From the NCBI GenBank assembly GCA_024663395.1, contig JANFAH010000002.1, forward strand, positions 2,604,001 to 2,668,000: a DNA stretch of 64,000 bases, written 5' to 3'. How positions within the stretch are numbered: position 1 is the stretch's first letter; every line of letters begins with the position of its first letter. The notes below the pieces were generated by a model. That model had not been told where the DNA came from and ran no database searches. It saw only the letters and a program-made list of their open reading frames with translations. The stretch comes from Pisolithus tinctorius. Its lineage: Eukaryota > Basidiomycota > Agaricomycetes > Boletales > Pisolithaceae. The translations under genes and the position numbers were made by a program. Below, in pieces: positions 1 to 10,880 of this stretch.

Positions 1-1744
1 AAAACCCATAAGAGACAACCTCGACGACGTACATTGCACTCACATGTAGGTTGAGAAATTGGAGTATGCTGATGTGAAATGCAATGAAGGCCAATAAATG
101 CCTTACAGCAAGGGGCCCCCCTATGATTGGGGCTTGATAATGGATTGGTCACGGAGGGGGAAGGCTCCTTATGATCAGTCAGCTGCCATCTGAAAAATTA
201 AGGGGACTAGCATTCATCGACATGAGAGGCGCACCAGCAGGGCATCCATGGCAGAAAGCCTGCAAACATGGTGCCCCTTACACTCGAGGCCCATAAGTGA
301 CTTGATGTGCAAAAGGGCTCACACCCCATGATTGGAACCTTGCTGGGGGGAAAGTTGGCATGTTTTATCTCTTCAACGCTTAAGCATCCCCAGTGGGCAG
401 GCCCCCTTTTTTGCCACGTGATCTCCATGTACATGAGCAGGGACAGCGGACCGCGGCAAGTGGCATACATTGCAACCTGGCATGTCAGAGCATCTCAGCA
501 TTTGACAAATGTGTACAAGTGCTTGCAACATTCCTAAATACATAAGGACTTCCACACAATCTATTACCTCCCACGACTTTTAACACATACACAGGAGACG
601 GCTTTAGGCGAGAGTCAATAGACAGCAAAACACTGCGACTGCTATGGACACATTATGCCTCATTAAGTCTGAAAGATGTATGAACCATTGGGAGTGAATG
701 CGAAGGACACGTTAAGCATACCTGGTGTAATTTCTTCGTGGCTGGCATGTGGGAGAAAGACAGACCGCCACCATACACAGATCTTTTGAGAGGGTTTGTA
801 GGTGGGGGGGGAGGTTCGCATAGCACCACCATCTCGCACAGGACGCCACTGAACACAGATTTCTTATCCTGTTTGAAATAGTAGTGTATCAGGGCGAAGT
901 GCACAATGATGACTGCACTGCAAAGCTTTCATAGGTAGTCGCTGGGCGTGATGGATGCATGGTTTTGATTGAATGCCAGGAGCAGACAAACCATGTGTGT
1001 TGTCGCTGCACAATCCAAAGCCATCCTTGTCCATTCTTGAACAGGCCACTCTGCAGTTCGGGCCTCTGCTGTATGTCAGTTGAATCAAGGGTGAGAAAAT
1101 TGAAAGACATACCCTTGATGCTAGCTGTGTCTGGATCCACATTCTCATCTTTCTTCGTGAACAATGAGTGGCTGACCCGGATAGAGGTGACACCATTTGC
1201 CTCACAGATGCAAGAAACCAGCGTCATCCCCTTCTTGGATGGGATGAGTTTTTCCAGAGCCCTGACATTACCTACTATCGTGGGGAAATCCACACAAGCA
1301 GTCTTAAAGGCAGTGTCTTTCTGAACAGCAATAAGTTGACAGCTTAGTTTGGTCTCGGAAAACTCTCGCTTGAAAGCCCTGCCATCCCTTCCCTGTGTCA
1401 TCCACTTTGTGCTTTAACAACAAAAGGCCCTGCCATAGATCATATGCCAGATGGACCACCTCTGGTTTCAGGTGGACTTGAATATTGGGAATGTTTTCTA
1501 TAAGCTCTTCTTTACCTGTGAAATGTGATTAATGATGCCAAGACCTTGAATGCGCCTGCTAACCTTCATCGATCATCAGCTCCTGTGCACACACAACACA
1601 TACACAACGTTGTAAAGCACCGTTGTGAGTCAAAGTGTGGAATGCTGGTGAAAACCAAACAAATCCAACACAAAAGACAAATAAGAGTGAGTGGTGGTTT
1701 GCCTCCGCGGAACCTGGAGTGCAGAGAAACCTAAAGTGAGGGGG

Positions 1745-1945
1745 AGTTTCAATGGCAGGTGCTCCTAGTGCAAGTCGTCAACGAGTTACGCAGGAGTAGA
1801 TGAATGGATGATGACTGAGGAGGGGATGCTGAACAGAGTGAAGGTGTTCAGCCGAAAGGACTTCTTGGAATAATGGACTTCAATAAAATGTGCTCCTGGC
1901 ACAAGTCATTGACAAGTTACACAGGAGTGGAGGGATGACTAAGAC
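1745..1945 (+). repeat. Imperfect direct repeat pair (about 65-bp units)
   Basis: Two copies of a unit containing GTGCTCCT, then AAGTC, GAGTTAC or AAGTTAC, then CAGGAGT lie at about 1755-1815 and 1889-1945. Much of the divergence is CG in one copy against CA or TG in the other. A third partial match (TCGTCAACGAGTTAGGCAG) lies near 3413-3431. Its core ACTCGT-CA-ACGAGT is a 6-bp inverted repeat. The function is unknown. These may be subterminal repeats of an old mobile element. Confidence 0.45.
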
Positions 1946-2184
1946 TGCTGACTAAGAGGAAGCTTCAGATGAATGATGGAGGCAGATAGACTCTTCCAAA
2001 TGAGCCTCAACTACCAAGTATACAAATGATGACAGGTAGACCCCTTCGTGGAGCCTCAACTGTCGACGACGAGATAGGCACTGGACTGACTGCTGGACTG
2101 CTTCTGAATTGATTCTTTTTTGGTAGCTAAGTACATGGGGGTTTATATACTGTGGGGGGAGCACAGCTTGTGACAAACAAGGCA

Positions 2185-2345
2185 CAAACACTTGGTAAGT
2201 AATGAGTAAGGACTGAGTAATCATGATGAGTAAGCGAGAAATGAAAAGTAAGCAAGCAAAGAAGATTGGTAAGTATTGGCAATGAATGAGTCAAGGATAG
2301 TCAAAATATCACAAAACGAGTCAAATAGGATCAGAAACTGAGTAA
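2185..2345 (+). repeat. Degenerate GAGTAA/GAGTCA-rich simple repeat
   Basis: The words GAGTAA, GAGTCAA and AGTAAGC recur about every 10-25 bases over some 150 bp without a fixed period. It looks like a decayed simple repeat. No coding or regulatory role can be read from it. Confidence 0.3.
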
Positions 2346-3484
2346 GTGCACTGATATCACATTAGGGGGTGGCGATGCAAGTTAGATCTCAGCGGAGACA
2401 TCTCTAGATCCAAAGATGGCATGACAGATGGACAGTGTTTCCAGATAGGGAAGTATTAATTCCAGAATTGAAGGGCATGAGTCAGGTGTCAAAGGGGGCT
2501 AGGGCATTGGGGGTCTGTGGGGCAATGAGAGCATATGCAATTGCGTCTCCCACCCTTCCATCCTCTCAGCGAAGTTAACAAAAACTTCATGGATGGGGTT
2601 CTGATGGAGGAGGAGGAGAAGGGGGGACATCTTCTGCTGGATCTTGCAGTAAGAAGGCAAGATGCATGTCATACTCATCATGAATGTGATCAGGGAGGCT
2701 GGAGGACAGTAGATTATACTGCAGCTGTCACAATGCGGGAAGAATGATGGACGAGACTGGAATAAAGACAGTGCAGGGAGCAGGGAGGAATGATCCATAT
2801 GCTTCATCAACTGGGGAGACTGAAATGACCACATAAGACCTTTCTAACCAAGTGACAGACCTGAGGCGACCAAAGAATGTCCTTCTGGAAGTCATACTGA
2901 CAAGGAGAACACGCTGACCAAGCTGCATGGGATGAGATGGGGCTGACAATGACAGGATGAACCAGGGGGCTTCAGGATGGAAGCTGGTGGGAATGCCTGG
3001 CAGATATACGTAGCCACTGTCTCTGGCAAATGAGACAAGCGAGATGATTGACAAAGAGGTGGCCATGATTGATGGACTTAGTGAAATGAGCATCTGATGG
3101 ATGGAGTGCTGTAGAAATGTGCAGGGTGCAAGGATCCTCTCCAAACCTGGAAGGAAGAATCGTGGGGCTGAGCACTTTAAGCGAGTGTGGGAATGGAGTC
3201 GATATCTTTGGAAATGGTGGAGATACGACGAAAACCGGAATGCCGTACATGGGTGCTAAAAACCTTTAATGTGCGCTTAACTTGCTTCCTCTTTTCTCTT
3301 TAGCACTGATGACTCGTTCTTGTGCGAAGGATGACTGTTAACGTCCAACAGTCTTTCTATGCATGAGGCCTTTAGTCTTCATCTGCATGCTTGGGCATTG
3401 TGTGCAACTCGTCAACGAGTTAGGCAGAGTCAGCTGTAACCATGTCCACAACACCTTTGGTGTGTGACACCGTTCCCCGTGATC

Positions 3485-3630
3485 GCTATCAGTGATGCTG
3501 AGTGTGTGCAATGGTATGACATCAGCTTCTATGTCGTTTTCTTTCAGTTGCTTCTAAAATGTATACACAACATGCGGACCACCTCACTTTCATCATTTAT
3601 TATGTCGTCACTATCACTGCAAGATGTTTC
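3485..3630 (-). pseudogene. Helitron N-terminal region fragment, part 2 (inverted)
   Basis: Read on the minus strand, this piece continues the Helitron N-terminal frame found at 10412-10880 once element 1 and one target-site copy are removed. The frame passes directly from residues ...VTNGE into TSCSDSDD across the insertion point. After a frameshift it continues with a VIPLHTLSITDSD-like stretch resembling the acidic region and following segment of fungal Helitron replicases. It is broken by a frameshift and by the 6.8-kb insertion. The fit is by pattern memory only, so the family call is moderate. Confidence 0.5.
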
Positions 3631-4081
3631 TGTTATGTTTCGCCCCTAACTTTTCTACTTCACTGTACATTTGCCTTGCTTTTGATCCGTTGGACATAAT
3701 TTCCTTTTAGAGCCGTCTTCTCTATGATCTGACGGCTCTCTATTCCCACCACTAGTGTTACTGGCTCGATACATGCTTAGGACATGTGTCGTCGTTGTTC
3801 AACCAATGGCGTAGATACCTCGAGTACATGCGGACGCCTCATGGTCCTCTTCTCTGTAGTATTTAGGCTGCTGTCTCAAGTCCTGGAAACCCAGACTTGA
3901 GCTGCTCAATCATATGCAGTGTTCTCAGAACTTCACCCTCAGTGTCCCTAACAAGGACCACTCTTACCGGCATTGCCCCAAATCCTCTGTCGTTTACAGA
4001 GGTTACTGCAGCCATTGCTCAGTAGAAACCTTAGTCTGCATTTGAGCTCTCCCTACATCTTGACTTCGGTCGAGTGTAACA
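3631..4081 (+). repeat. Element 1 5' LTR (451 bp)
   Basis: A direct repeat of 9956-10406, starting TGTTATG and ending GTAACA, with equal length in both copies. A TATTTAG TATA-like box lies at 3860-3866. About 33 bp downstream is AGACTTGAGCT, which I read as the start of the R region. Confidence 0.95.
3860..3903 (+). promoter_or_regulatory. Element 1 LTR promoter and putative self-primer
   Basis: TATTTAG at 3860-3866 resembles a TATA box. The 11 bases AGACTTGAGCT at 3893-3903 are the exact reverse complement of 4084-4094, which lies two bases past the LTR. In Tf1/sushi-type elements the first 11 nt of the mRNA fold back and prime reverse transcription, so a start site at 3893 would give that arrangement. 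CTCAAGTC (3876-3883) can also pair with GACTTGAG (3894-3901). The transcription start is inferred, not measured. Confidence 0.65.
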
Positions 4082-4083
4082 AA

Positions 4084-4094
4084 AGCTCAAGTCT
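4084..4094 (+). promoter_or_regulatory. Element 1 self-priming primer-binding site
   Basis: AGCTCAAGTCT follows the 5' LTR after AA and is perfectly complementary over 11 nt to the LTR segment 3893-3903. No TGG-type tRNA primer site follows the LTR, which supports self-priming. Confidence 0.65.
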
Positions 4095-4134
4095 ACAGCC
4101 TTTGGCCAAATCGGTCACTGCCTAGTGCACCACC

Positions 4135-7100
4135 ATGAACCCCTGAAACAACCGATGTTGGGCGCCGTTGCAACCCACTCATGAAGAATCGTCATCTGAC
4201 GAAGAACAGGAGAGCACTGTCACAGACACCTCCTCCAACGAACCCGAACAACTGGATAGAGGCTTTACCTCTGGTATCCTCTTGAACCTCTTCACCCAAT
4301 CCCTCATGTCTCTCGGTACTCCCATCCCACCAGTACCTGCCACACTTCCTACACCCCCAATCCCACCACAGAATATGATGTCTGGTTCATCGTCGAAGGG
4401 AGCAACTACCGTCACTGGAGTTAAACCCACCGAACTGAAGATTGGTTCTCCAACTGATTTTGATGGAGACCAAAAGAACGCTATGAGCTGGCTGTACTCC
4501 GTACAGACCTACCTCTTAGTCAATGAAGAATTGTACAAAACAGACACCAAGAAGGTAGTCTACACCTTGTCGTACATGAAGAAGGGTGTTGCCCATTCCT
4601 GGGCCACCACCTACCAGAAAATAGCTCTGGAGAAAGCCAATCCAAGCTTTGGAACCTTCACTGATTTTGTGAAGAATTTTAAAGAATCGTTCACCTCTGC
4701 AGACACTGCTGGAACTGCAATCGCCAAACTACGGACCTTGAAACAAAAGGATTCGGTGGAACAATATATCACTGATTTCCGAACTGCCGCCACTGACTCT
4801 ACCATCACGGAAGACATCACCTTGATCGAGTTCTTCTCACAAGGACTCAAACCTTTCATCGCGAACTGAATCCACATGATGGAAACTACTCCTACCAAAA
4901 TAACAGAGTGGTACACCCAGGCGCAAAAGTTTGATGCCAAATGGAGAAAGGTCAATGAATTCTCCACAAAGAAAGAAAAGAAAACGTTCCACCCCAGGAA
5001 CAATTTTGCCAAAGAAAAAGATCCAAACGCCATGAACGTGGATGGAGTGAGACTCTCCAAAGAAGAACGAGACCGTCACACCAAAGAAGGAAGATGTTTC
5101 GGCTGTGGAAACAAAGGGCATCTCTCCTGAGAATGTCCGGATAAGGGGAAAACCCCCCAGAAAAAGGTTAAATAGATCCACAAAATTGTGGAACTTGAAG
5201 AAAGCGATGATGAAGAAAAAGTTGCTGGTCCCTCCATCGCCTTAGTGGACATCGCTAGGGCTCTTGGAAAAGGTTTTTTGAATGGGAACTCTGCGTTGAC
5301 GCCAGATGTTCCCCAAACTAAGGACAGTCTAGTTTCTGTTGCACCTGTGCTTGTAACGTCTACACCGGAACGTACTATGCAGATCCCCATTTCCCTCTAT
5401 GCATCAGAAACTACCCTGAAAGTTGTCAACACTACCGCTCTGGTTGACTCTGGAGCTGAAATTTCTTGCATCGACTGGGGCTTTGTGCGAAAGCACCGAA
5501 TCCCCACTCAACGCCTTGCCGAACCCATCCTCACCAAAAATGCCGATGGAACCCAGAATTCTAAAGGAAGAATATTGTTTTCTGCCACTCTCTACTTCAA
5601 GATTAAAGGACTCATCCACCAGTCCTTTTTCCATGTCATCAATTGTGGAACAGAAAACATTATTCTGGGTCTCCCCTGGCTCCAAGAAAACAACCCTGTC
5701 GTAGACTGGAGGATGGGCATGCTGTCTATCAACGAGAAAACCGATAGATCAAAAGAGTTGAGACGCAACATCTCCTCCGTTGCCATCAAAGAACCAACCG
5801 TGAACCTTGTATCCCCTGCTGAAAAGAAAGGGATAAACAAGTTCATGGACTACAAAGAACCAGAAGATGAAACCATCCGAGCACACTTCGTGATGTCGGT
5901 TGGAAAACTCGTCAAAGAAGCCAAGAAGGTTAACCCCAACAACAGCCTTCTTCGAAAGATCACCACAGCTATGGAATTAGCCCAGGAAGAACACAAGAAG
6001 AAACCGAAGGCTGTCCTCCCTGAGGACTACAAAGACTTCACCTTGGTTTTCAAGAAACCCTCTGATGGAGTTTTACCTCCATCACGACCATATGACCATG
6101 CCATAAACCTTGTAGAGGACTTTGTCCCCAAGGTGGCTAAAGCGTATCTGCTCTCTCCCTCTGAATGAGAGTCTGTGGAGAAATTTATCGAAGAAAACCT
6201 TCGAGAAGGAAAGATCCGACCCTCGAAGTCTCCTCAGGCTGCCCCCTTCTTCTTCGTAGGAAAGAAGGACGGTTCCCTACAACCCTGCCAAGACTACAGA
6301 TATCTGAACAAAAATACGGTGAAGGATGCTTATCCCCTTCCCCTCATTTCAGATCTTGTAGACAAACTAAAGGGAGCCTCCATCTTCACAAAAATGGATG
6401 TCAGGTCGGGCTACAACAACGTCTGCATCAAGGAAGGAGACCAGTGGAAAGCCACGTTTATCATGCACAAAGGACTTTTCGAACCCACTGTTATGTTCTT
6501 TGGTCTCTGTAACTCCCCTGCCACCTTCCAGCGATTCATGAATGACTCCTTCTGAGACATGATTGCCGAAGGATGGTTGGTCGTCTACATGGATGACCTC
6601 CTCATCTTCTCAGATGACCCTGAAGAACACAAACGAAGAACCCATCGAGTCCTCGAAAGAATGAAGGAGCTTTTCCTCCCCCTAAAATTGGAAAAATGTC
6701 ACTTTGATCTCACCAAGGTGGAATATCTCGGGATGATCATCAAAGAAAACACCGTCACCATGGACCCCGTTAAAGTCCAAGGCATTGCTGAATGGCCTGT
6801 TCCAAAAAAGGTCAAAGATGTGCGATCCTTTCTAGGATTCGCAAATTTCTATAGGAGATTCGTCCCCTATTACTCAGATATCGCCCGACCCCTCATCGAC
6901 CTGACCAAGAAAACAGTCGCTTGGGAGTGGTCAAAGAAATGCCAAACCGCCTTTGAACTTCTGAAAAGGATATTCATGGCACAACCAACCCTCCGAATGC
7001 CCGATGTTTCTCAGCCATTCGCAATTTCTACCGATGCATCCAAGTATGCAACAGGAGGCATTCTCCTCCAGGAAGACTCAAATGGTCGATGGCAACCTTG

Positions 7101-9048
7101 TGCCTTTATATCCCAGTCATTCAATCCTGCAGAAAGGAACTATGACATCTTCGACAGAGAATTACTAGGGGTCATAAGAGGTTTGAAGACCTGGAGACAC
7201 TATCTCCATGGGTCTCCCTTTCCTGTCAGGGTCTTCACAGACCACAAAAATCTGACATACTTCAAGTCACCTCAAAACTTAAATCATCGCCAGGCTCGGT
7301 GGCTCCTTGACCTTGCAGACTTCGATCTGCAGTTAGAACATGTCCCAGGCAAAGACCTGGCTGCACCAGACACACTCTCCCATCGACCCGACCACATCCC
7401 CGACGATGATGAATATAACAAAGGAGTTACCCTCCTCCCACAAACCCTGTTCATCAATCTCATTGACGCTAACCTCACCCAGAAAGTCGGGTTGTCCTCC
7501 ATGAAGGACCCTATTGTCCAAACAGCACTTCGAGCCATAGAAAACATTGATATGCCTCTTCCGTTTAAATCTCACCTCTCCGACTGGAAGTTCGACAGCG
7601 GCATATTACTTTACAAAGACCAGGTGTATATCCCCGATGACCCTATCCTCCAACAAACTGTCGTGTCCAACCACCATGACCACCCCTCTGCCAGACACCC
7701 TGGTGTCCTGAAAACCCGACAACTCGTTTCATCCAAGTTCTGGTGGCCTGGACTTGCATCTTTCGTCCGAAAATATGTCGAAGGCTGCGCTACATGCCAG
7801 CAAAACAAGGTTAACACACACCCAACAACACCGCCCCTTACACCGATCCCCTCCACCTCGACCCACCCCTTCCAGCAGATCTCTTGTGATCTGGTCACTG
7901 ACCTGCCGATGTCGAATGGCTATGACTCCCTTTTGGTCGTGGTAGACCACGGGCTTACAAAGGGGGTAATTTTATCACCCACGAAGAAAACCGCCTCTGC
8001 TGCTGACATCGCAGCACTGTTTTTCAAAAAGGTCTACTCCCGTTTCGGGTTGTATGACAAAATTATATCAGATCAAGGCCCTCAGTTTGCCTCTGCTTTC
8101 GCAAAAGAACTCACCTCCCTTTTGGGATACTCCCTCGCCCTGTCAACGGCATATCACCTGCAAACTGATGGAGAAACGGAACAGGTAAATCAAGAGGTCG
8201 AAACCTATCTCTGCATCTTCTGCCAAAACGACCCCGCCTCATGGGTGAATAACCTCCCTATGGCAGAATTTGCACACAATCACCACCCACACTCCATCAC
8301 CCATCAATCTCTGTTCTATCTCATGTACAGATATGAGCCAAAACCACTTCCGTCCCTGGTTGCGGAAACCCATCTTCCTGCCACCGAATCTAGACTTGAT
8401 GAACTCTGGAAGGCTAGAGAAGAGGCCCTAGCAGCCCATGATCTAGCTAGAAAAACAATGAAAGACTGCTCATCATGACCCTTCACCCCATTCCAAAAAG
8501 GTGATAAGGTTTGGCTAGAAGCACAAAATTTGAAATGCTCCTATGAAAATAGGAAGCTCGCACCAAAACGAGAAGGACCCTTCACTATCTCCAACGTCCT
8601 ATCTCCAATTACATATCGCCTCACGATCCCCTCACGATGGAAGATTCATAACGTCTTCCATGCTTCTCTCCTATCACCCTATCATGAGAATGACGTTCAT
8701 GGACCGAACTTCCCGACTCCTCCACCTGACCTTATCAACGAAGAAGAAGAATATGAAGTTGAGGCGATAGTCGGCCATAAAAGGTCTGGCTGAGGACACG
8801 CCTTTTTAATCAAATGGAAAGGCTATCCTTCTTCCGAGAACTCATGGCAGAAGGAGTCACACCTTGAACATGCGGATGACACCCTCTCCACCTATAAGAA
8901 ACGCTTCCCAAAAGACTTTCCCCCTCAGAAACAACCCACTCGACGTTCCACCCGCACTATCAGAAACATCACTTTTGAAATGCCCCCTCATTGCTACACC
9001 TACCCCTGTGAACCCTCTCGCCGACACACCCCGTTTGCTTGTCGCTGA
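4135..9048 (+). pseudogene. gag-pol: Element 1 Gag-Pol polyprotein, interrupted by eight stops
   Basis: A single frame of 1,638 codons from the ATG at 4135 to the TGA at 9046, broken at 4144, 4867, 5128, 5173, 6166, 6553, 8476 and 8791 (seven TGA, one TAG). No frameshifts were seen. Gag fills the first 340 or so residues and ends in a knuckle CFGCGNKGHLS whose next codon is one of the stops. Protease DSGAE is near residue 437, RT YMDD near 817, RNase H STDAS near 965, the integrase HHCC region near 1180-1225, DLVTDLP and DQGPQF in the DDE core, and a chromodomain (LIKWKGYP) near 1550. Most stops sit where relatives have Arg, which suggests CGA to TGA. The product would copy and integrate the element in virus-like particles, but this copy cannot make it without readthrough. 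Confidence 0.9.
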
Positions 9049-9069
9049 TGACAACCCACTAGCGATCAA

Positions 9070-9918
9070 ATGATCGCTTCATATCGACTCTTCGTTGCTG
9101 ACCCCGCCATCGTCGGCACTGTTTACCATGAAGTGGACGAAGACTCTCCACTTGACCTCGTATATCACGCTACTATCCAAGCCCTTCGGCTTGAGGAACT
9201 TTCCCATTATGTCAACCGCCAGAACCCCCTTCTTTCCCCTGCTCGTACTATCCTGAATAAAATCGCTGTCCAACAGGTCCCCCTCTTACTTAGACTCTTT
9301 GATGTCCTTGGAGGTGCAGACCTCATCTATAACATTCGTCAACACCCTACGTTGATCGCCCCCCCTCCTCCTGAGTCCAGAAGGCTCTCGACTGCAACCT
9401 CCCCTCTGGTTTCCTCCGTGTCATCCACCCCCCCAGCATTGTCACCATCATCATCCTCCCACTCTTCCCGCTCTCTCCGAAGAGCTGATAGACCTCATGC
9501 CTGCTGTTTGTCAGGACTAAACCCTCAACCCTGTGAGTCTCACGACTCTCCATCTGAGACCCTTGCACAGTTACCTCCTTCCCCTGTGCTGAACACCATG
9601 ACCGAGTTTGACAGGCCTCTCACTCTGTCTGACCCATGCTATCATCAAGCGTGTTACATCTGCCACCATCTTGGCCATATCCGCATCAACTGTGGACTGT
9701 ATGAATGTCCTCTTTGTCACACCACTCATCCTGGGCATACTCAGGCCCGGTGTCCTTCCATACGCCCTCGTCATCCTTTACAGGACAGAATAGCTACCCC
9801 CGCCCTGGTAGATGATTGTACCCTCGTTGGGAGCGAGGATAATGACTTGTACGACAACGACTTTGACTTTGATGACTCCACCATTAGCAATATGACCAGA
9901 GAACCTTACAGAGAGTAA
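9070..9918 (+). CDS. Element 1 extra ORF (ORF3), CCHC zinc-knuckle protein
   Basis: An intact 282-residue frame starts 21 bp after the pol stop and ends 24 bp before the polypurine tract, in the same sense as pol. The N-terminal third is predicted helical from its Leu-rich spacing, the middle is a Ser/Pro-rich linker, and the C-terminal third holds CYICHHLGHIRINC (CX2CX4HX4C) followed by CPLCHTTHPGHTQARC, then an acidic tail. Such knuckles bind nucleic acid in Gag proteins. It has no signal peptide or membrane segment, so it is unlikely to be an envelope gene. Elements 2 and 3 carry an unrelated-looking but similarly placed ORF. Its role is unknown. How it is translated (reinitiation, spliced or own mRNA) cannot be seen. 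Confidence 0.75.
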   Translation: MIASYRLFVADPAIVGTVYHEVDEDSPLDLVYHATIQALRLEELSHYVNRQNPLLSPARTILNKIAVQQVPLLLRLFDVLGGADLIYNIRQHPTLIAPPPPESRRLSTATSPLVSSVSSTPPALSPSSSSHSSRSLRRADRPHACCLSGLNPQPCESHDSPSETLAQLPPSPVLNTMTEFDRPLTLSDPCYHQACYICHHLGHIRINCGLYECPLCHTTHPGHTQARCPSIRPRHPLQDRIATPALVDDCTLVGSEDNDLYDNDFDFDDSTISNMTREPYRE

Positions 9919-9942
9919 TTGAAGTCAGGGACTTCAATGCTT

Positions 9943-9955
9943 AGAAAGGGGGTAA
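9943..9955 (+). promoter_or_regulatory. Element 1 polypurine tract
   Basis: AGAAAGGGGGTAA abuts the 3' LTR start at 9956, the expected place and composition for the plus-strand primer. Confidence 0.8.
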
Positions 9956-10406
9956 TGTTATGTTTCACCCCTAACTTTTCTACTTCACTGTATGTTTGCC
10001 TTGCTTTTGATCCATTGGACATAATTTCCTTTTAGAGCTGTCTTCTCTATGATCCAACAGCTCTCTATTCCCACCACTAGCATTACTGGCTCGATACATG
10101 CTTAGGACATGTGTCGTCGTTGTTCAACCAATGGCGTAGATACCTCGAGTACATGCAGACGCCTCATGGTCCTCTTCTCTGTAGTATTTAGGCTGCTGTC
10201 TCAAGTCCTGGAAACCCAGACTTGAGCTGCTCAATCATATGCAGCGTTCTCAGAACTTCGCCCTCAGTGTCCCTAACAAGGACCACTCTTACCAGCGTTG
10301 CCCCAAATCCTCTGTTGTTTACAGAGGTTACTGCAGCCGTTGCTCAGTAGAAACCTTAGTCTGTGTTTGAGCTCTCCCTACATCTTGACTTCGGTCGAGC
10401 GTAACA
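9956..10406 (+). repeat. Element 1 3' LTR (451 bp)
   Basis: Same length and termini as 3631-4081. All differences from the 5' copy are CG against CA or TG, or TG against CA at a presumed former CG. It is followed by the GTTTC target-site copy. Confidence 0.95.
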
Positions 10407-10411
10407 GTTTC

Positions 10412-10880
10412 TCCATTTGTGACTTCCATTTCCTCATTGGTGTCACCTTTGTCATTAGGGTTGACTGAGGAGGTCACCAATGGTAGGCGTTCCTCATTCT
10501 TTAAATGATGGACTTACAGATCTTGTCCTGTATGGCATCCAGCACATACCCATCCCTTTCTTGCAAAGCGATCTCACCATCGTCTTCACGTCAAATGACG
10601 GCCTCAATTTCCTCTGGGACTTCATCATCAGGTAGGGTCATCAAACATTGTTCTGAGATGGTAATGTCATGGTAAAGAGGATTGTTCTGTTTCAGCCATT
10701 GTAATGCCTCATGTACAGCCTCCCACTGCACCCGGAAGGTGCGCAACAACCAATTCTTTGGCAGCAAGCGCGTTCCAATGAATGTTATTGCCAACACACT
10801 GCTAAGCATTGTCACATGCTGTGGCATAAGACTTCCTTCCAGCATGCTGGCTATCGCAGTTGTGTTGACCTCATACAATG
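10412..10880 (-). pseudogene. Helitron N-terminal region fragment, part 1 (inverted)
   Basis: On the minus strand the frame contains LAITFIGTRLLPKNWLLR, then EALQWLKQNNPLYHDITI, then LPDDEVPEE. This resembles the block upstream of the HUH domain in fungal Helitron replicases. A TGA follows EAVI, where an Arg codon is expected. It lies head to head with the + strand Helitron Rep domain beginning about 10,880. It is either an inverted part of the same element or a second Helitron. Element 1 interrupts it on the left. Confidence 0.65.

Larger units (their letters stand above)
1..3480. other. Region without a recognisable gene (old repeat or Helitron flank)
   Basis: Both strands hold only short open frames here. 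The longest is about 170 codons on the minus strand at 889-1401 and matches no family I recognise. The base composition is uneven and the stretch contains degenerate repeats, which are listed separately. The sequence immediately to the right is a Helitron fragment, so this is most likely Helitron-flanking or older repeat DNA. That is inference from context; I see no promoter, splice pattern or domain that supports a gene. Confidence 0.4.
3631..10406 (+). mobile_element. Element 1: complete Ty3/gypsy chromovirus LTR retrotransposon
   Basis: This 6,776-bp element has two 451-bp LTRs beginning TGTTA and ending TAACA, and is flanked by the 5-bp target-site duplication GTTTC (3626-3630 and 10407-10411). 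The order is 5' LTR, primer site, gag-pol in one frame, an extra ORF, polypurine tract, 3' LTR. Pol order is protease, RT, RNase H, integrase and chromodomain, the chromovirus arrangement. It landed inside an inverted Helitron fragment. The gag-pol frame has eight in-frame stops, so this copy is not autonomous, although both LTRs and the extra ORF are whole. The LTRs differ at about 16 sites, all CpG-type transitions. Confidence 0.95.

Noticed and set aside
889..1401. 170-codon minus-strand ORF as a host gene
   Set aside because: It matches no family I know, has no visible splice or promoter context, and is overlapped by open frames on the other strand.
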